In this document: positions 18,455 through 28,424 of the stretch, one piece after another
How positions within the stretch are numbered: position 1 is the stretch's first letter
Layout of the letters: the number at the start of each line of letters is the position of its first letter
Notes under the pieces: generated by a model
The model's database searches: none
Seen by the model: only the letters and a program-made list of their open reading frames with translations
Told to the model about the DNA's origin: nothing
Position numbers and translations under genes: made by a program
DNA from: Lachnospiraceae bacterium UBA7143
GTDB taxonomy: Bacteria > Bacillota > Clostridia > Lachnospirales > Lachnospiraceae
Length of the DNA: 64,000 nt
NCBI GenBank assembly: GCA_002491905.1
Contig: DKWV01000056.1
Coordinates: forward strand, 50,833-114,832
Direction of reading: 5' to 3'

Positions 18455-19447
18455 ATGAAAATTGCTTTTTTTAGCACGAAACCCTATGACAGGATCTGGT
18501 TTGAGCCTATGGGAAAGGATTACGGATTTGAGATCCACTTTTATGAGGTGCCCTTCCACGAGGAAACGGTTTCCCTGGCAAAAGGCTTTGATGCGGTCTG
18601 CATTTTTGTGAACGATTACGTGAATGCCGAGATGATCCAACAGCTTTATGACATGCATGTGAAAGCGATCCTCCTGCGGAGCGCCGGATTTAATCATGTG
18701 GATGTGAAGGCGGCCGAGGACAAAATTCAGGTTTTGCGGGTACCCAGTTATTCCCCGGAGGCGGTGGCCGAATTTGCCATGACCATGCTGATGACCGTAA
18801 ACCGTTACACCCATAAAGCCTATAACCGTACACGGGAATTTAATATGAGCCTGCATGGGCTTATGGGTGTGGATATGTACCGCAAAACAGCCGGTATTGT
18901 GGGTACGGGAAAAATCGGACAGGCCATGATCCGCATCTGTAATGGATTCGGTATGGAAGTGCTGGCATACGACCCCTATCCCAACAAGAACCTGGATGTA
19001 GAATATGTATCGGTGCAGGAACTGATGGAGCGGGCTGACGTGATATCCCTGCACTGTCCCCTGACTTCCGAGACAAAGCATCTGATCAATGCGGATACCA
19101 TCGGAAAGATGAAAAACGGCGTATATCTGGTCAATACCTCCCGCGGCGCGCTGATTGACACAGACGCGCTGATCGACGGACTTGTGGATGGAAAATTCGG
19201 CGGCGTCGGGCTGGATGTATACGAGGAGGAAGAAGGGATTTTCTACGAGGATAAGTCCAACGAGATCATGCGGGACGAAAACCTGGCCAGACTGATGACC
19301 TTCCCGAACGTGCTGATCACTTCACATATGGGATTTTTCACCAGAGAGGCCATGCAGGCGATCGCAAAGGTAACATTGGAAAACGCTTATGCGTTGGAAA
19401 ATGGTCTGCCTTTGGTCAACCGGGTGGGCGGTGAATCGGTAAAATAG
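18455..19447 (+). CDS. ldhA: D-lactate dehydrogenase-type 2-hydroxyacid dehydrogenase
   Basis: 330 aa NAD-dependent enzyme that should reduce pyruvate to D-lactate. A Rossmann motif GTGKIGQAM lies near residue 152. The catalytic set is visible as Arg in NTSRGALIDT, Glu in the DVYEEEEG region, and His in TSHMGFFT near 296. Length and motifs match LdhA. I chose the ATG with GGAGG eight bases upstream rather than the TTG-type start 24 bases earlier. Related 2-hydroxyacid reductases are possible, but the YxP-loop and EEEEGIFYED segment favour lactate. Confidence 0.88.
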   Translation: MKIAFFSTKPYDRIWFEPMGKDYGFEIHFYEVPFHEETVSLAKGFDAVCIFVNDYVNAEMIQQLYDMHVKAILLRSAGFNHVDVKAAEDKIQVLRVPSYSPEAVAEFAMTMLMTVNRYTHKAYNRTREFNMSLHGLMGVDMYRKTAGIVGTGKIGQAMIRICNGFGMEVLAYDPYPNKNLDVEYVSVQELMERADVISLHCPLTSETKHLINADTIGKMKNGVYLVNTSRGALIDTDALIDGLVDGKFGGVGLDVYEEEEGIFYEDKSNEIMRDENLARLMTFPNVLITSHMGFFTREAMQAIAKVTLENAYALENGLPLVNRVGGESVK

Positions 19448-19459
19448 CATATGCTATTT
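19442..19459. terminator. Perfect palindrome at the ldhA end
   Basis: AAATAGCATATGCTATTT spans the ldhA stop and is followed by CCGCTTTTT. It is probably a weak terminator. Confidence 0.45.
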
Positions 19460-19510
19460 CCGCTTTTTAGTCAAACGTAAAACAAGCGTTATTTATCACG
19501 CTATTCTGAA

Positions 19511-19532
19511 TTAGTAACAGATTAGTGACAGA
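19511..19532. promoter_or_regulatory. Pho-box-like tandem repeat, site A1
   Basis: Two 11-bp direct repeats, TTAGTAACAGA then TTAGTGACAGA. The reverse complement reads CTGTCAC, four bases, CTGTTAC. That matches the layout of the PhoB-type box (two CTGTCAT-like units with 11-bp period). Part of a four-site set. Confidence 0.55.
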
Positions 19533-19599
19533 CTTTTGCGTCCCGGAACCGTTTCCATTCCAGCGTACATGCTGGTTTTACGATTTAATAAAAATTTAA

Positions 19600-19621
19600 T
19601 TAAGAACAAATTAGTGACAAA
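19600..19621. promoter_or_regulatory. Pho-box-like tandem repeat, site A2
   Basis: A degenerate unit followed by TTAGTGACAAA. It starts exactly 89 bp after site A1. The same 89-bp offset separates the two sites at 63711 and 63800. Confidence 0.5.
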
Positions 19622-19623
19622 CC

Positions 19624-19676
19624 GGGCGGTTTAATCGGAAATTTGAATTATAATTTCCTGTATACCGCCCTTTTTC
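19624..19676 (+). terminator. Intrinsic terminator or attenuator ahead of the giant surface-protein gene
   Basis: GGGCGGT (19624-19630) pairs with ACCGCCC (19664-19670), with an inner GGAAATT/AATTTCC stem, followed by TTTTTCTTT. It directly follows site A2 and ends about 27 bp before the large frame opens. Confidence 0.7.
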
Positions 19677-19703
19677 TTTGCAAAAGCCCAGTAAAATGCG
19701 GCA

Positions 19704-22700
19704 TTGGAGAAAATATACCATTCTTTTTACGGCGTTGTGGTGGAGACAGGCGAAGCGCCCGAAAATCCATCCGTCAACGAGCAAAACCCAGAAGAGGGAG
19801 AGGGATCCGAGGCCCCCTCGGGCGATAATGAAACACCTGTTATCAATGATGATAATACAGGAGAAGAAATCGGCGATAACACCGACGGGGATGAAACGGA
19901 AGATCCCGCCGAGGTTCCCGCAGAGTCTGGGACCGGCGCGTCCATCATGAGCGTCGATGGCATGATGCCGATGGCGATAACGGAACATAAAGTCACTTAT
20001 ACGGAATCGGACGATTATACGGTCGCTCTCGAAGGGGGCGTAGAGAACGGCAACCAAATTATCGAAGACCCGGCCGGAATTGTATTTACCGTCACGCCCG
20101 CAGAGCACAAGACGATTAAGTCCGTTAAGTGGTCAGTCGGTGAAGTGACCGACAGTAATCCGGGTACTGAACTCACTGGCGAAGAGGATGAAAGTCTCGA
20201 TGAGGGTGCCAAGAGATACACGATTTCCGCCGACAAGATTACAGACGAGGCCATCACTGCGGATATCGTCCTCACCATTGAGGTGGAGGCTAAGACCTAC
20301 ACAGTCACCGTAACAAAATCTGCTGCAGGCATAAAGAAGGTGACTTATCTCTTAACCCAGGATAACACCGAGCCAAATGGGGAGAGTACGACATTAGGGG
20401 AAAGCCTTCCTGTCAATGACATCACAAAGAACCTGAAAATCTATGTGGAGCCCGATGCTGGCTACAGCGTGACCGTCAAGAGCGGCAACGTTACCGTGAA
20501 CGGTCATAGCAACGTATATAATCTCGGCAGTATCAGAAAAAATGTCGAGGTCAGTATCCAAGCTGAAAAGACCGGGTATGAGATTAAATCCAGCGTAGTG
20601 AGGGCTTCCGGCGAAACAACGGAAACCATTGCCGATGCTGTTTTAAGCGCTGTCAAGGTAAAATGGGGCAAGATGGTGACTGTTTCCGGCGCAGCAGGCG
20701 CAGAAACCTACACCGCCCTTAAGAAATATAAGGATCTGACATTCACACTCGATGGGCTTGGAGACCTGAAGGCGGCTGTCTACTACGGCGGTACAGATAC
20801 ACAGACGACCCTGATTGAGCCTCAGAATGGGACCTACACCGTTTCCATGGATGATGTCGCAGCCACCGAAGGCTTTACCGTTAAGGTGGAAGTGCGTAAT
20901 GTAGGAAAATCCAAGATTACGATGGCAGCAAACACCGATGTGAAGGCGCTTACCTATAAGAATGACGCAGGCGCTTATGTCGCAATCGGGGATGGCCCTG
21001 AAATCAAGGAAGACCAGAAATTTGAATTCAAGGTAGAGGCAAACGAATTCTTTAAAGTGACAGAGGTTACCGCAGCGACAGCTTCCGGCGAAGAGGTAGC
21101 CGTGAGCAAAACAGCCGATGGCAAAGACACGGTATACTCCCTTGTTGCAGCCAACGAGAATATTACAATCACCGTTACGACAGAACTGGATGCCGAGCAG
21201 TGCTATCGGTTACAGATGAATGTGGACGGCGACAAGGGTTCCGTCACGGCAGCAGTTACAAAGACTGCAGGCGGGACAGAGGCAGACACTCCGGCTCTGA
21301 ATGGCGCCCTGCCCTCTGAAGATCCAATCGTTACCCGCAATGCAAAGGTGCAGGTTGTCCTGACAGTAGACAGCCACTATACCCTCGCGGCCGAAGCCCC
21401 GGTTAAGCTGGGGACCGAGACTCTTACGGCAACAGCGGAGAACACCTATGAGCTCACCCTGACAAAGGGCTCTCTTGCCACTCTGACAGTAAAGACAGAG
21501 AGAAAAGGACTTGAGACAGCCAATACAGTTACCTTTAATAAGGACGCGGCCGAGCACATGACGCTTGCCGTGACTGAGGTGAAGGATCTGGTTACCAAAG
21601 ACCAGACAGACGCCAACAAGTACAACCTTGCTGTCGGCGTCAAGGATATAAACTTTACCATTACCGCAGACGGTCCTTACGCGCCGACGGTTAAGTACTC
21701 TGGCACTAAGGATGTAAAACCGAACGGCACGCCCGTGAAGAAGGATGGCAAGACCACATATACCTACTCTCTTGCCGCTGTTCTGCTCGGTACAGACGAT
21801 ACGATTGTCATTACAGAGGCAGTCAGTAAACGGAAGATTACCGTACTCTACAACGCAGAGGACGTGAATGTAACCATGAAAAAGGGTGCGTTGGAAGATG
21901 TGTCCACAGAAATAGACGGCGGTGTGGAAACATCTGTTACGGAGGGCGACAGCCTGACCATCACTGCATCTGCCCTTGACAACTGCAAGCTTGATGCAAT
22001 TACGAAGAAGGTCGGCACCGGGGAGGCAGCTGATCTCGAAGGATTTACAAAGGGCGCGGTTTTCCATAAGTTTAATGTGACGGCGGAGGATGACGTTACC
22101 ATTGTCATCACCTCCCAGAAGCAGCTTAGCGTACAGCCCCTGTACGACGAGGGTGCATCGGAGTTCATGACCCCGAACAAGAGCAAAAAGTATGATGTAC
22201 GTTATGACGGCACCTACACGGCGCGGATTAAGAACGGCGCGGTTGACCTCGCTTTGCAGAAGGTGGAGCTGAAAAAAGGCAATGATTCGGTTCTCCAGAC
22301 CTCGGACGAGGGCGTGACGAACTGGTCCACCAGATTCGCAAAAGGCGATACTTACGCAACAATCACACTCGGCGAGGGACTTGCCAGGACTGAGTGCACG
22401 CTTCTGCTGTACGACAATGCCGCGGATGACGCTGTTCCTGTGGCATCCTACCCGTTAAAGGTGTCCGCCCTGGTATTCGACAAGGATGTGAAGATTAACG
22501 GCGGCAAGGACATCAGCCAGACTGCTGACACAGTAAACACCTATAAAGTTGCCGTTAATAAGGATGCCAGCGCAAGCGAGCTTTACTTTGAGATTCCTAC
22601 AGGCGACGCCAACAAGGACGTCGTAAAATCCGCTGCAATCAATGAGGGCGGCATGCTGGAGATCACGACGGGCTATGGCGCAGGCGAGAGCGCTGAGTTA

Positions 22701-25700
22701 AAAGTTTACACCCTCGAGTCGGACGGCACAACAAAAAAATATGTCCAGCAGGGCGGCAAAGACCTGACGGTTAAGGTGACTGCCACGAATCTTCTGGATA
22801 AAGAGAAAACGGTTCCCAGCGTAAAGCAGGCTTCCTCCACTGACGTTTCCATTACCCTTTCCCTGGGCGCGAAGAAAATTGCGGCTCCCGCGAACGGTAA
22901 GGTTTACTATGAGGTGAAGCTGACCCCGAGCTATGTAGAGGCAGATCATAAAGATAAGCTTCTGCAGACCGTTCCCGTACAGTATATTGAAAAGAACGGC
23001 GACGCACAGGAAGCAACCATCTATGTGGGTGCCAAGGGATCTGCCGATGCGCCGAACTATGGCACAGGCGCAGCCTGCCAGTACGGCATAACTGTCAGAC
23101 TGGTACACGCGGACAGCGAAGCTGTGGACGGCACAGATATCGCTCCTGCCAATGTAAAGAGCGAGAGCAAGTCCTTTACAAAGGACGCGGGTAAGGATTT
23201 CGCTACGAAGGCTCCTACCTTTGAGACAAACCTGAAGCTCAAGAAGGGCGCAGGCAATGTTTACACCACACAGAAAGACGTTGTGATTGCGACGCCTACT
23301 TTCAGCAAGGATACTTCCTATACTGTCCTGCCTGGTGACGGCGCGTCCGATATCACGATGGGACTTGAGGCCAGCCAGAAGCTGGAGGTCAAGGTTGAAG
23401 ACAACAAGATCAAGGCAAGCGCTACGGAAAATACCGCACTTGGCAAGCACACCATCCAGGTGCTGGCAACCACGACCGACGGCGATACCATGTATGCTTC
23501 CAGGGCAACCATTGTCGTTACGGTGGTACGAGGTATTGAAGATATTACCCTCACTGTGCCTACTACTTCCGTCTACTACGCTGACAAGGCAGTGAACCTG
23601 AAGACGGTGCTGGCGTTTAACTCTGGCTATGCAGACGCTGAAAATCCGAAAGACGGCGTGCCGAAGACGAAGAAGGTAGAGTATAAGCTGGTAGACGTGT
23701 CTGTAAAAAAGGCGAGTCTGAATACACTTGAGGCTATACAGAATGTCAGTGAGGCGGATGTTGTCAAGGACGGCGTTAAGATCGATAAGAGCGGTAAGAT
23801 CTCCGTTCCCAGGAATTATAAGGTGACAGCTGACAGCAAATTCAAGGTTCTGGTAAAGGCCGCTGACTTTGCAGAAAACGCGGTATGTGATCTGAGTGAA
23901 GAAATCACGATTACCCGTGATTATATGCAGATCGCAAAGGCGCTGATCGTCAAATCCAATACCGACGGCGGCTATGACGTGATCGACGCGGATGGCAAGG
24001 AGCTGAACGCTTCCGAACTTAACGGCGCGAAGATGATGGCCTTTGAGACCGGCCTGCCCGCTAAGACCAGCTACAGACAGGATGAGCTGGAAAGTTATCA
24101 GATTGCAAAAAACGTGACTTATGCCTCCAGCAATAAAAAAGCTGTTGAGATTGACCAACACGGTTATATCACGGTAAACGCTCCGGCCAAGAACGTGAAG
24201 CTGACGGCCGCTCCTGCTGATGGCAGCGCAGCCGATAGGAAGCTGAACACGACCCAGACAATCACCACGACCGTCAAGTACGATGATGTCACCGAGCTTG
24301 GTCTGGAAATTTATAAACTCAATAATGTATATGACGATAATACACCTGAGAAGACCTTTGCGGTAGATGAGGTGGAGAAAGGTGCCCCGGACGTGGCACG
24401 AGAGATCACTTACAACGATTCTTCGGCTGCAACCTTTGTGCTGTTCTTAAAAAGTAAGGAAAACGGAAAATGGGAGGATGCTACAGCCTTCACGGACTAC
24501 AAGCTTACCGCGTCAAAAGGCAAGATCCTGTATGTTGACGCGGTGCAGGGCACAGGGCTCGCTGCAAACGATAAGCAGACCATATTGAAACTGACTTACA
24601 AGGTTTACAATGCGGAGAAGAAGAAATATGATTCCAAGACAAAGGAATATAAGCTGACCAACGCCGGTCTTACAGCTGTTGACGCGAAGACAAAAGCGCC
24701 GAAGATTGTATTCCGCAACAAGAGAAACACCATACAGGCCAACTACACAACCACCGACAAGAATCTGGAAACATGGAAGAAAGAGGACGGAAGCATTGGG
24801 ATTGGATCCAGATATATCGGCTTCAATCTGCAGCCGAACGGCAGGGATTACCCTCTGGATTTTGTAGCCGGAAAGGATGCGGAAGGCAACGACCTGTATG
24901 TGAAGGTAGACGTGGACTGGTCCGCAATGACTGCGAAGAATGAGGAAACTCTGCGGACTCTCGCAGACAGCATGGATCCTAAGGGATACAGGAAGCTGAA
25001 CAGTGACGGAAATTATGGCGGCTATGTGCATATGACCTTTAGCAATGATGCGACTCTGACACCCGGCAGCTACAAGCTGAAAGTGAGCGTCGGCACGGTT
25101 GACGACAACCGTGATTTTGTTCCGGCGGCACCGTCCACCGCGATCACGATCAAGGTTGCAAAGGATAAGGCTCTGTCCTTTAAGCCTGTCACATCCTACA
25201 AGATTTCCGCGAAGGATAACGGCTACGCGGTTCTGACCGGCAAGGGCAGCTACGACTCTGTAGAGTTCAGCGACTTGCAGAACGACAATGTCAAAGGCAG
25301 GCTGAAAGGGCACGAGAATGCATTTACCGATTACTTTGAATTAGCTCTTGACAGTGACGACAACCAGATTCTGCAGTTAAAGGCTGACTGCTTTGAGAAC
25401 GGGAAGCTCAAGGAGATTTCCAAGGATGACCTGACCGGCTATGTGACCTATACGGCCCAATATCAGTACACGGGGGCTGAGTCTGTCATCAAGGGTACAA
25501 CAAAGATCACCGTGAAGCTCGAGGGCAACACGATTGCAAAATATGCAGTCACCAACGCGACGGCGGATACGGCAGCGGGCAAGGTGGCGAACGTAACCGT
25601 AACCTGCAACAAGAAGCCCGTTGAGATCGCATACGCTCTCGTGAAAGAAGCGGATAAGGGCACATGGCAGGTAGTTACCAAAAACGAATCGGCATATACT

Positions 25701-28082
25701 CCGGCCATCGCAGTAAACAACAGTGTGATCTCCTTACAGCACACGGATGCTATGACAGATAAGAGTGCAAAGGTAACACTCCTCGTCATCCCGGCGGACA
25801 GCTATTACAAGAAGCGGATTGCCGCTGTAACAGATGATGCGGATAACGCAAAGAAGAAAGCGATTATTGAGCAGTACGGTGTAGAACTTAAAACCACCAT
25901 CACGCTGAATGATCTGACCGCTGCAGCAACCAATAAGAGAATCTCTGTCGACAGGGCAAATCTGGCGCAGAAGTTTACGGCAGAATATACGGAGTGGACT
26001 AACGGCGCGGAGAGCGGGTGGTACACCAAAGACAGAAATTATTGGATCGATGTTCCATATACGGAACTTTATGACGACGCAACGGCACAGATTAAAGCCA
26101 TTCAATCCGATAAAGCTTGGATCACCTTCGATAAATATATTGATGATGGGAAAAAACGGATCAGCATTGCGCTGAATAAAGACGATCTTCAGGCGCACTT
26201 CGACGAGTGCTATCAGAAGAAAACCGTGAAGGGCGGAACCGTCTACCAGCCGAAGAAGCTCAACGTCACGGCGACAGTATACTACGGCGGAACGCAGGAG
26301 ACGCCTGCAGCGCCCAGTGACATCTTCAAATTTGCGCTGACTATGCCGGATGAACCGTATTTTATGAATACGCAGGACGAGGAAGGAAATGTCACAACAG
26401 ATTATGAACTGGCAATTGCCCGTGTCAAAGAACTTGAGCCGCGTATTTCCCAGTCCATTGCGTACAATATGCAGAAATATAATTATTACTATATGCAGGA
26501 GCTGACAGGCGACGATCTGGATGAGAGCGTAAAGGGGCACGTAATGCAGCATCTGGAGGATCACATCCGCTCATGGTTAGGTGATGACTGCGGTATTGAC
26601 CTGGATGACCTTCAGAAACAGATGACCGTTGCAACGGGTTCAGGCGAGTTTAAGTCGCCTACATCAACTGCAGCCGGTCTTGTAAAAGTCACCGTAGCGC
26701 TGACAAACGGAAACGACAAAGAGGCAGATGACTCGACTAAGAAGACAACAAACGTGACATTTACTGTAACCCTTGCACCGTTCGAAGCAAAGGCAGGCGA
26801 TGTAAAAGCCTTAGTCGAAGCGTTCTTAACCAGTGCCAAGATCACCAACAAGACTACAGAAGCAAGCCTGCTGGCGGAACTGAAGGCCTATGTGAAAGAA
26901 AATGCAAGTTATGATACCAGCAAGATCAGATATACGATCACTGGCTGGGATCTGACACCTGCTGCAGTTGGCACACCCGGCAGCCTTGCACTAAAGGTCG
27001 AGATATACAACATTGCGGAAGGAGGAGAACCCGAGGCAGTAGATAAGACAGGAGACGACGATAAGCTTGAGATTCCTGCTTTGGAAAGTGCTGAGAACGT
27101 AGTCACCGCGGTTAAGAAGGCGGTCGGCGTTGCGGATCCGGATAGCGGCACAAAAGCCGATGTAATCAAGGAGCTGACGAAGACCAACAACAGCGGTAAA
27201 ACCCAGAAAGCAGTGGAGGATGCTGCGAAAAAGGCAATCGGGAGCAACCCTTACATTGTAGCTTTTGCGAAGAAAGACGGTACTGAGGTGGATGACTTTA
27301 CATTCGACCCCGCTAAAAAGGACGCACCCGGAAGTCTCAGTTTTAAGCTGATTGTGAAAAACGAGGACGGTACGGCTCTCGAAGGCTCAACCGGGGATGT
27401 TGTTCTCACAAACGCAGAGGTAGCTGCGATTGCTGATCTGCTTACTCTGGTAGAGGCAGAAACGAAGGTTAATGCATGGATTACCGCAAACACCCTCGCT
27501 GAGACGGATAATGCATCCACCGGAACGAAAGTGCTTAAGAACGGCGTAACGAAAGAGGCAATCCTTGCGGCAATCAAGAGCGACACGACCAATAAGGTTC
27601 CGGAAACCAGTTTGATTGCGGTAACGTTCGAGGATGGTTTTAAATGTACCGATGCGACAGTAAATACACCGGGCAGCGTAAAGGGCACTCTGGTACTGAC
27701 AGATATGGCCGATGAGACGAGGAAAGTTACGCTCGATGTAGTTATCCCGGCACTGCCGCAGACTGAAGCAGAAGCAGTGCAGAAAATTAAAGATGCTGTT
27801 GCGGATGCTGTGAATAAGGGAACTATTGTCGTTACAAAAGATACGCAGAATGAGGATGAAACAGTCACCAATGCGATTCTGGCAGCGGCACAGAACGCGG
27901 CAGGCTTAAAGACAGACACCTTTGACATCACAGTAAAGGACGGTGCTAAACTGGCGATTACAGCGCCAAGCGGCAATACTGCTGGTAAGGCGACAATCAC
28001 TCTGTCAGTAAAAGCCAAGACAAATGGCACAGGCACAGACTGCGCAATCGAAATCGCGATTCCTGCTGAAACGACAGCCTAA
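19704..28082 (+). CDS. Giant repetitive surface-type protein, 5' end doubtful
   Basis: 2792 aa from a TTG with no ribosome site. After about 15 residues comes an acidic Pro/Glu/Asp-rich stretch (to about 90), then many Thr/Lys/Asp-rich beta modules typical of adhesins, including a bacterial Ig-like segment (YASSNKKAVEIDQHGYITV, near 1475). The last 430 residues hold four related modules of about 100 residues. There is no LPXTG, S-layer-homology or other anchor. The frame lacks a signal peptide; a signal-like start (MRHWRKYTILFTAL at ATG 19696) lies in another frame, suggesting a frameshift or deletion in the leader. Function is probably extracellular binding or structure, which is inference. 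Confidence 0.7.
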   Translation: MEKIYHSFYGVVVETGEAPENPSVNEQNPEEGEGSEAPSGDNETPVINDDNTGEEIGDNTDGDETEDPAEVPAESGTGASIMSVDGMMPMAITEHKVTYTESDDYTVALEGGVENGNQIIEDPAGIVFTVTPAEHKTIKSVKWSVGEVTDSNPGTELTGEEDESLDEGAKRYTISADKITDEAITADIVLTIEVEAKTYTVTVTKSAAGIKKVTYLLTQDNTEPNGESTTLGESLPVNDITKNLKIYVEPDAGYSVTVKSGNVTVNGHSNVYNLGSIRKNVEVSIQAEKTGYEIKSSVVRASGETTETIADAVLSAVKVKWGKMVTVSGAAGAETYTALKKYKDLTFTLDGLGDLKAAVYYGGTDTQTTLIEPQNGTYTVSMDDVAATEGFTVKVEVRNVGKSKITMAANTDVKALTYKNDAGAYVAIGDGPEIKEDQKFEFKVEANEFFKVTEVTAATASGEEVAVSKTADGKDTVYSLVAANENITITVTTELDAEQCYRLQMNVDGDKGSVTAAVTKTAGGTEADTPALNGALPSEDPIVTRNAKVQVVLTVDSHYTLAAEAPVKLGTETLTATAENTYELTLTKGSLATLTVKTERKGLETANTVTFNKDAAEHMTLAVTEVKDLVTKDQTDANKYNLAVGVKDINFTITADGPYAPTVKYSGTKDVKPNGTPVKKDGKTTYTYSLAAVLLGTDDTIVITEAVSKRKITVLYNAEDVNVTMKKGALEDVSTEIDGGVETSVTEGDSLTITASALDNCKLDAITKKVGTGEAADLEGFTKGAVFHKFNVTAEDDVTIVITSQKQLSVQPLYDEGASEFMTPNKSKKYDVRYDGTYTARIKNGAVDLALQKVELKKGNDSVLQTSDEGVTNWSTRFAKGDTYATITLGEGLARTECTLLLYDNAADDAVPVASYPLKVSALVFDKDVKINGGKDISQTADTVNTYKVAVNKDASASELYFEIPTGDANKDVVKSAAINEGGMLEITTGYGAGESAELKVYTLESDGTTKKYVQQGGKDLTVKVTATNLLDKEKTVPSVKQASSTDVSITLSLGAKKIAAPANGKVYYEVKLTPSYVEADHKDKLLQTVPVQYIEKNGDAQEATIYVGAKGSADAPNYGTGAACQYGITVRLVHADSEAVDGTDIAPANVKSESKSFTKDAGKDFATKAPTFETNLKLKKGAGNVYTTQKDVVIATPTFSKDTSYTVLPGDGASDITMGLEASQKLEVKVEDNKIKASATENTALGKHTIQVLATTTDGDTMYASRATIVVTVVRGIEDITLTVPTTSVYYADKAVNLKTVLAFNSGYADAENPKDGVPKTKKVEYKLVDVSVKKASLNTLEAIQNVSEADVVKDGVKIDKSGKISVPRNYKVTADSKFKVLVKAADFAENAVCDLSEEITITRDYMQIAKALIVKSNTDGGYDVIDADGKELNASELNGAKMMAFETGLPAKTSYRQDELESYQIAKNVTYASSNKKAVEIDQHGYITVNAPAKNVKLTAAPADGSAADRKLNTTQTITTTVKYDDVTELGLEIYKLNNVYDDNTPEKTFAVDEVEKGAPDVAREITYNDSSAATFVLFLKSKENGKWEDATAFTDYKLTASKGKILYVDAVQGTGLAANDKQTILKLTYKVYNAEKKKYDSKTKEYKLTNAGLTAVDAKTKAPKIVFRNKRNTIQANYTTTDKNLETWKKEDGSIGIGSRYIGFNLQPNGRDYPLDFVAGKDAEGNDLYVKVDVDWSAMTAKNEETLRTLADSMDPKGYRKLNSDGNYGGYVHMTFSNDATLTPGSYKLKVSVGTVDDNRDFVPAAPSTAITIKVAKDKALSFKPVTSYKISAKDNGYAVLTGKGSYDSVEFSDLQNDNVKGRLKGHENAFTDYFELALDSDDNQILQLKADCFENGKLKEISKDDLTGYVTYTAQYQYTGAESVIKGTTKITVKLEGNTIAKYAVTNATADTAAGKVANVTVTCNKKPVEIAYALVKEADKGTWQVVTKNESAYTPAIAVNNSVISLQHTDAMTDKSAKVTLLVIPADSYYKKRIAAVTDDADNAKKKAIIEQYGVELKTTITLNDLTAAATNKRISVDRANLAQKFTAEYTEWTNGAESGWYTKDRNYWIDVPYTELYDDATAQIKAIQSDKAWITFDKYIDDGKKRISIALNKDDLQAHFDECYQKKTVKGGTVYQPKKLNVTATVYYGGTQETPAAPSDIFKFALTMPDEPYFMNTQDEEGNVTTDYELAIARVKELEPRISQSIAYNMQKYNYYYMQELTGDDLDESVKGHVMQHLEDHIRSWLGDDCGIDLDDLQKQMTVATGSGEFKSPTSTAAGLVKVTVALTNGNDKEADDSTKKTTNVTFTVTLAPFEAKAGDVKALVEAFLTSAKITNKTTEASLLAELKAYVKENASYDTSKIRYTITGWDLTPAAVGTPGSLALKVEIYNIAEGGEPEAVDKTGDDDKLEIPALESAENVVTAVKKAVGVADPDSGTKADVIKELTKTNNSGKTQKAVEDAAKKAIGSNPYIVAFAKKDGTEVDDFTFDPAKKDAPGSLSFKLIVKNEDGTALEGSTGDVVLTNAEVAAIADLLTLVEAETKVNAWITANTLAETDNASTGTKVLKNGVTKEAILAAIKSDTTNKVPETSLIAVTFEDGFKCTDATVNTPGSVKGTLVLTDMADETRKVTLDVVIPALPQTEAEAVQKIKDAVADAVNKGTIVVTKDTQNEDETVTNAILAAAQNAAGLKTDTFDITVKDGAKLAITAPSGNTAGKATITLSVKAKTNGTGTDCAIEIAIPAETTA
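26799..28079 (+). repeat. Four degenerate C-terminal modules of the giant surface protein
   Basis: Each module is a helical stretch (for example DVKALVEAFL, AENVVTAVKKA, AVQKIKDAVADA) followed by a beta segment with a Pro-Gly-Ser-like turn (TPGSLALKV, APGSLSFKL, TPGSVKGTL, NTAGKATITL). DNA identity between modules is low, so the duplication is old. Confidence 0.6.
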
Positions 28083-28159
28083 GCCCTGACAGTCGCCAAA
28101 CGACGTGACGGCGAATCAGAAAACAAAGCAATAACAGACTGTGCCGAGAGGCATAGAAG

Positions 28160-28199
28160 GACGGCGGAAGCATTTACTTCCGCCGTCTGCTGTTTTCTT
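28160..28199 (+). terminator. Terminator after the giant gene
   Basis: GACGGCGGAAG pairs perfectly with CTTCCGCCGTC, followed by TGCTGTTTTCTT. It lies 78 bp after the stop, so the 3' end of the gene looks natural. Confidence 0.8.
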
Positions 28200-28203
28200 C
28201 CCG

Positions 28204-28401
28204 CTATGGCTGTACTGCCTGGGAGCCACGTCTCACACCCCGCACGTTCTTCTCCGCCTTCACCCGGGGAATCATGATCTGGTGTCCGCATCCCACGCAT
28301 TTCAGGCGGAAGTCCGCGCCGATCCGCAGTACCTCCCACTCTGAGGAACCGCAGGGGTGCTGCTTTTTCATTTTCAAAATGTCTCCGACCTGAATGTCCA
28401 T
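28204..28401 (-). CDS. DUF951 family protein
   Basis: 65 aa from the ATG at MDIQVGDILKMKKQHPCGS, with GAGGAGGG upstream. This is the whole length of DUF951, a small Firmicutes protein of unknown function. Cys pairs (HPCGS, CVGCGHQI) could bind a metal ion. It follows the Uma2 gene by 23 bp on the same strand. Confidence 0.85.
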   Translation of the reverse strand: MDIQVGDILKMKKQHPCGSSEWEVLRIGADFRLKCVGCGHQIMIPRVKAEKNVRGVRRGSQAVQP

Positions 28402-28424
28402 ATATCCCTCCTCTTTACCTCCAG

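Noticed and set aside
19649..19654. TATAAT before the giant surface gene
   Set aside because: It falls in the inner loop of the terminator, and the -35 position reads GCGGTT. It may be chance.
22698..24161. 487-codon open frame on the minus strand opposite the giant surface gene
   Set aside because: It lies fully inside the sense gene, and no ribosome site was found. Several other antisense frames in the same gene look alike and reflect its base composition.
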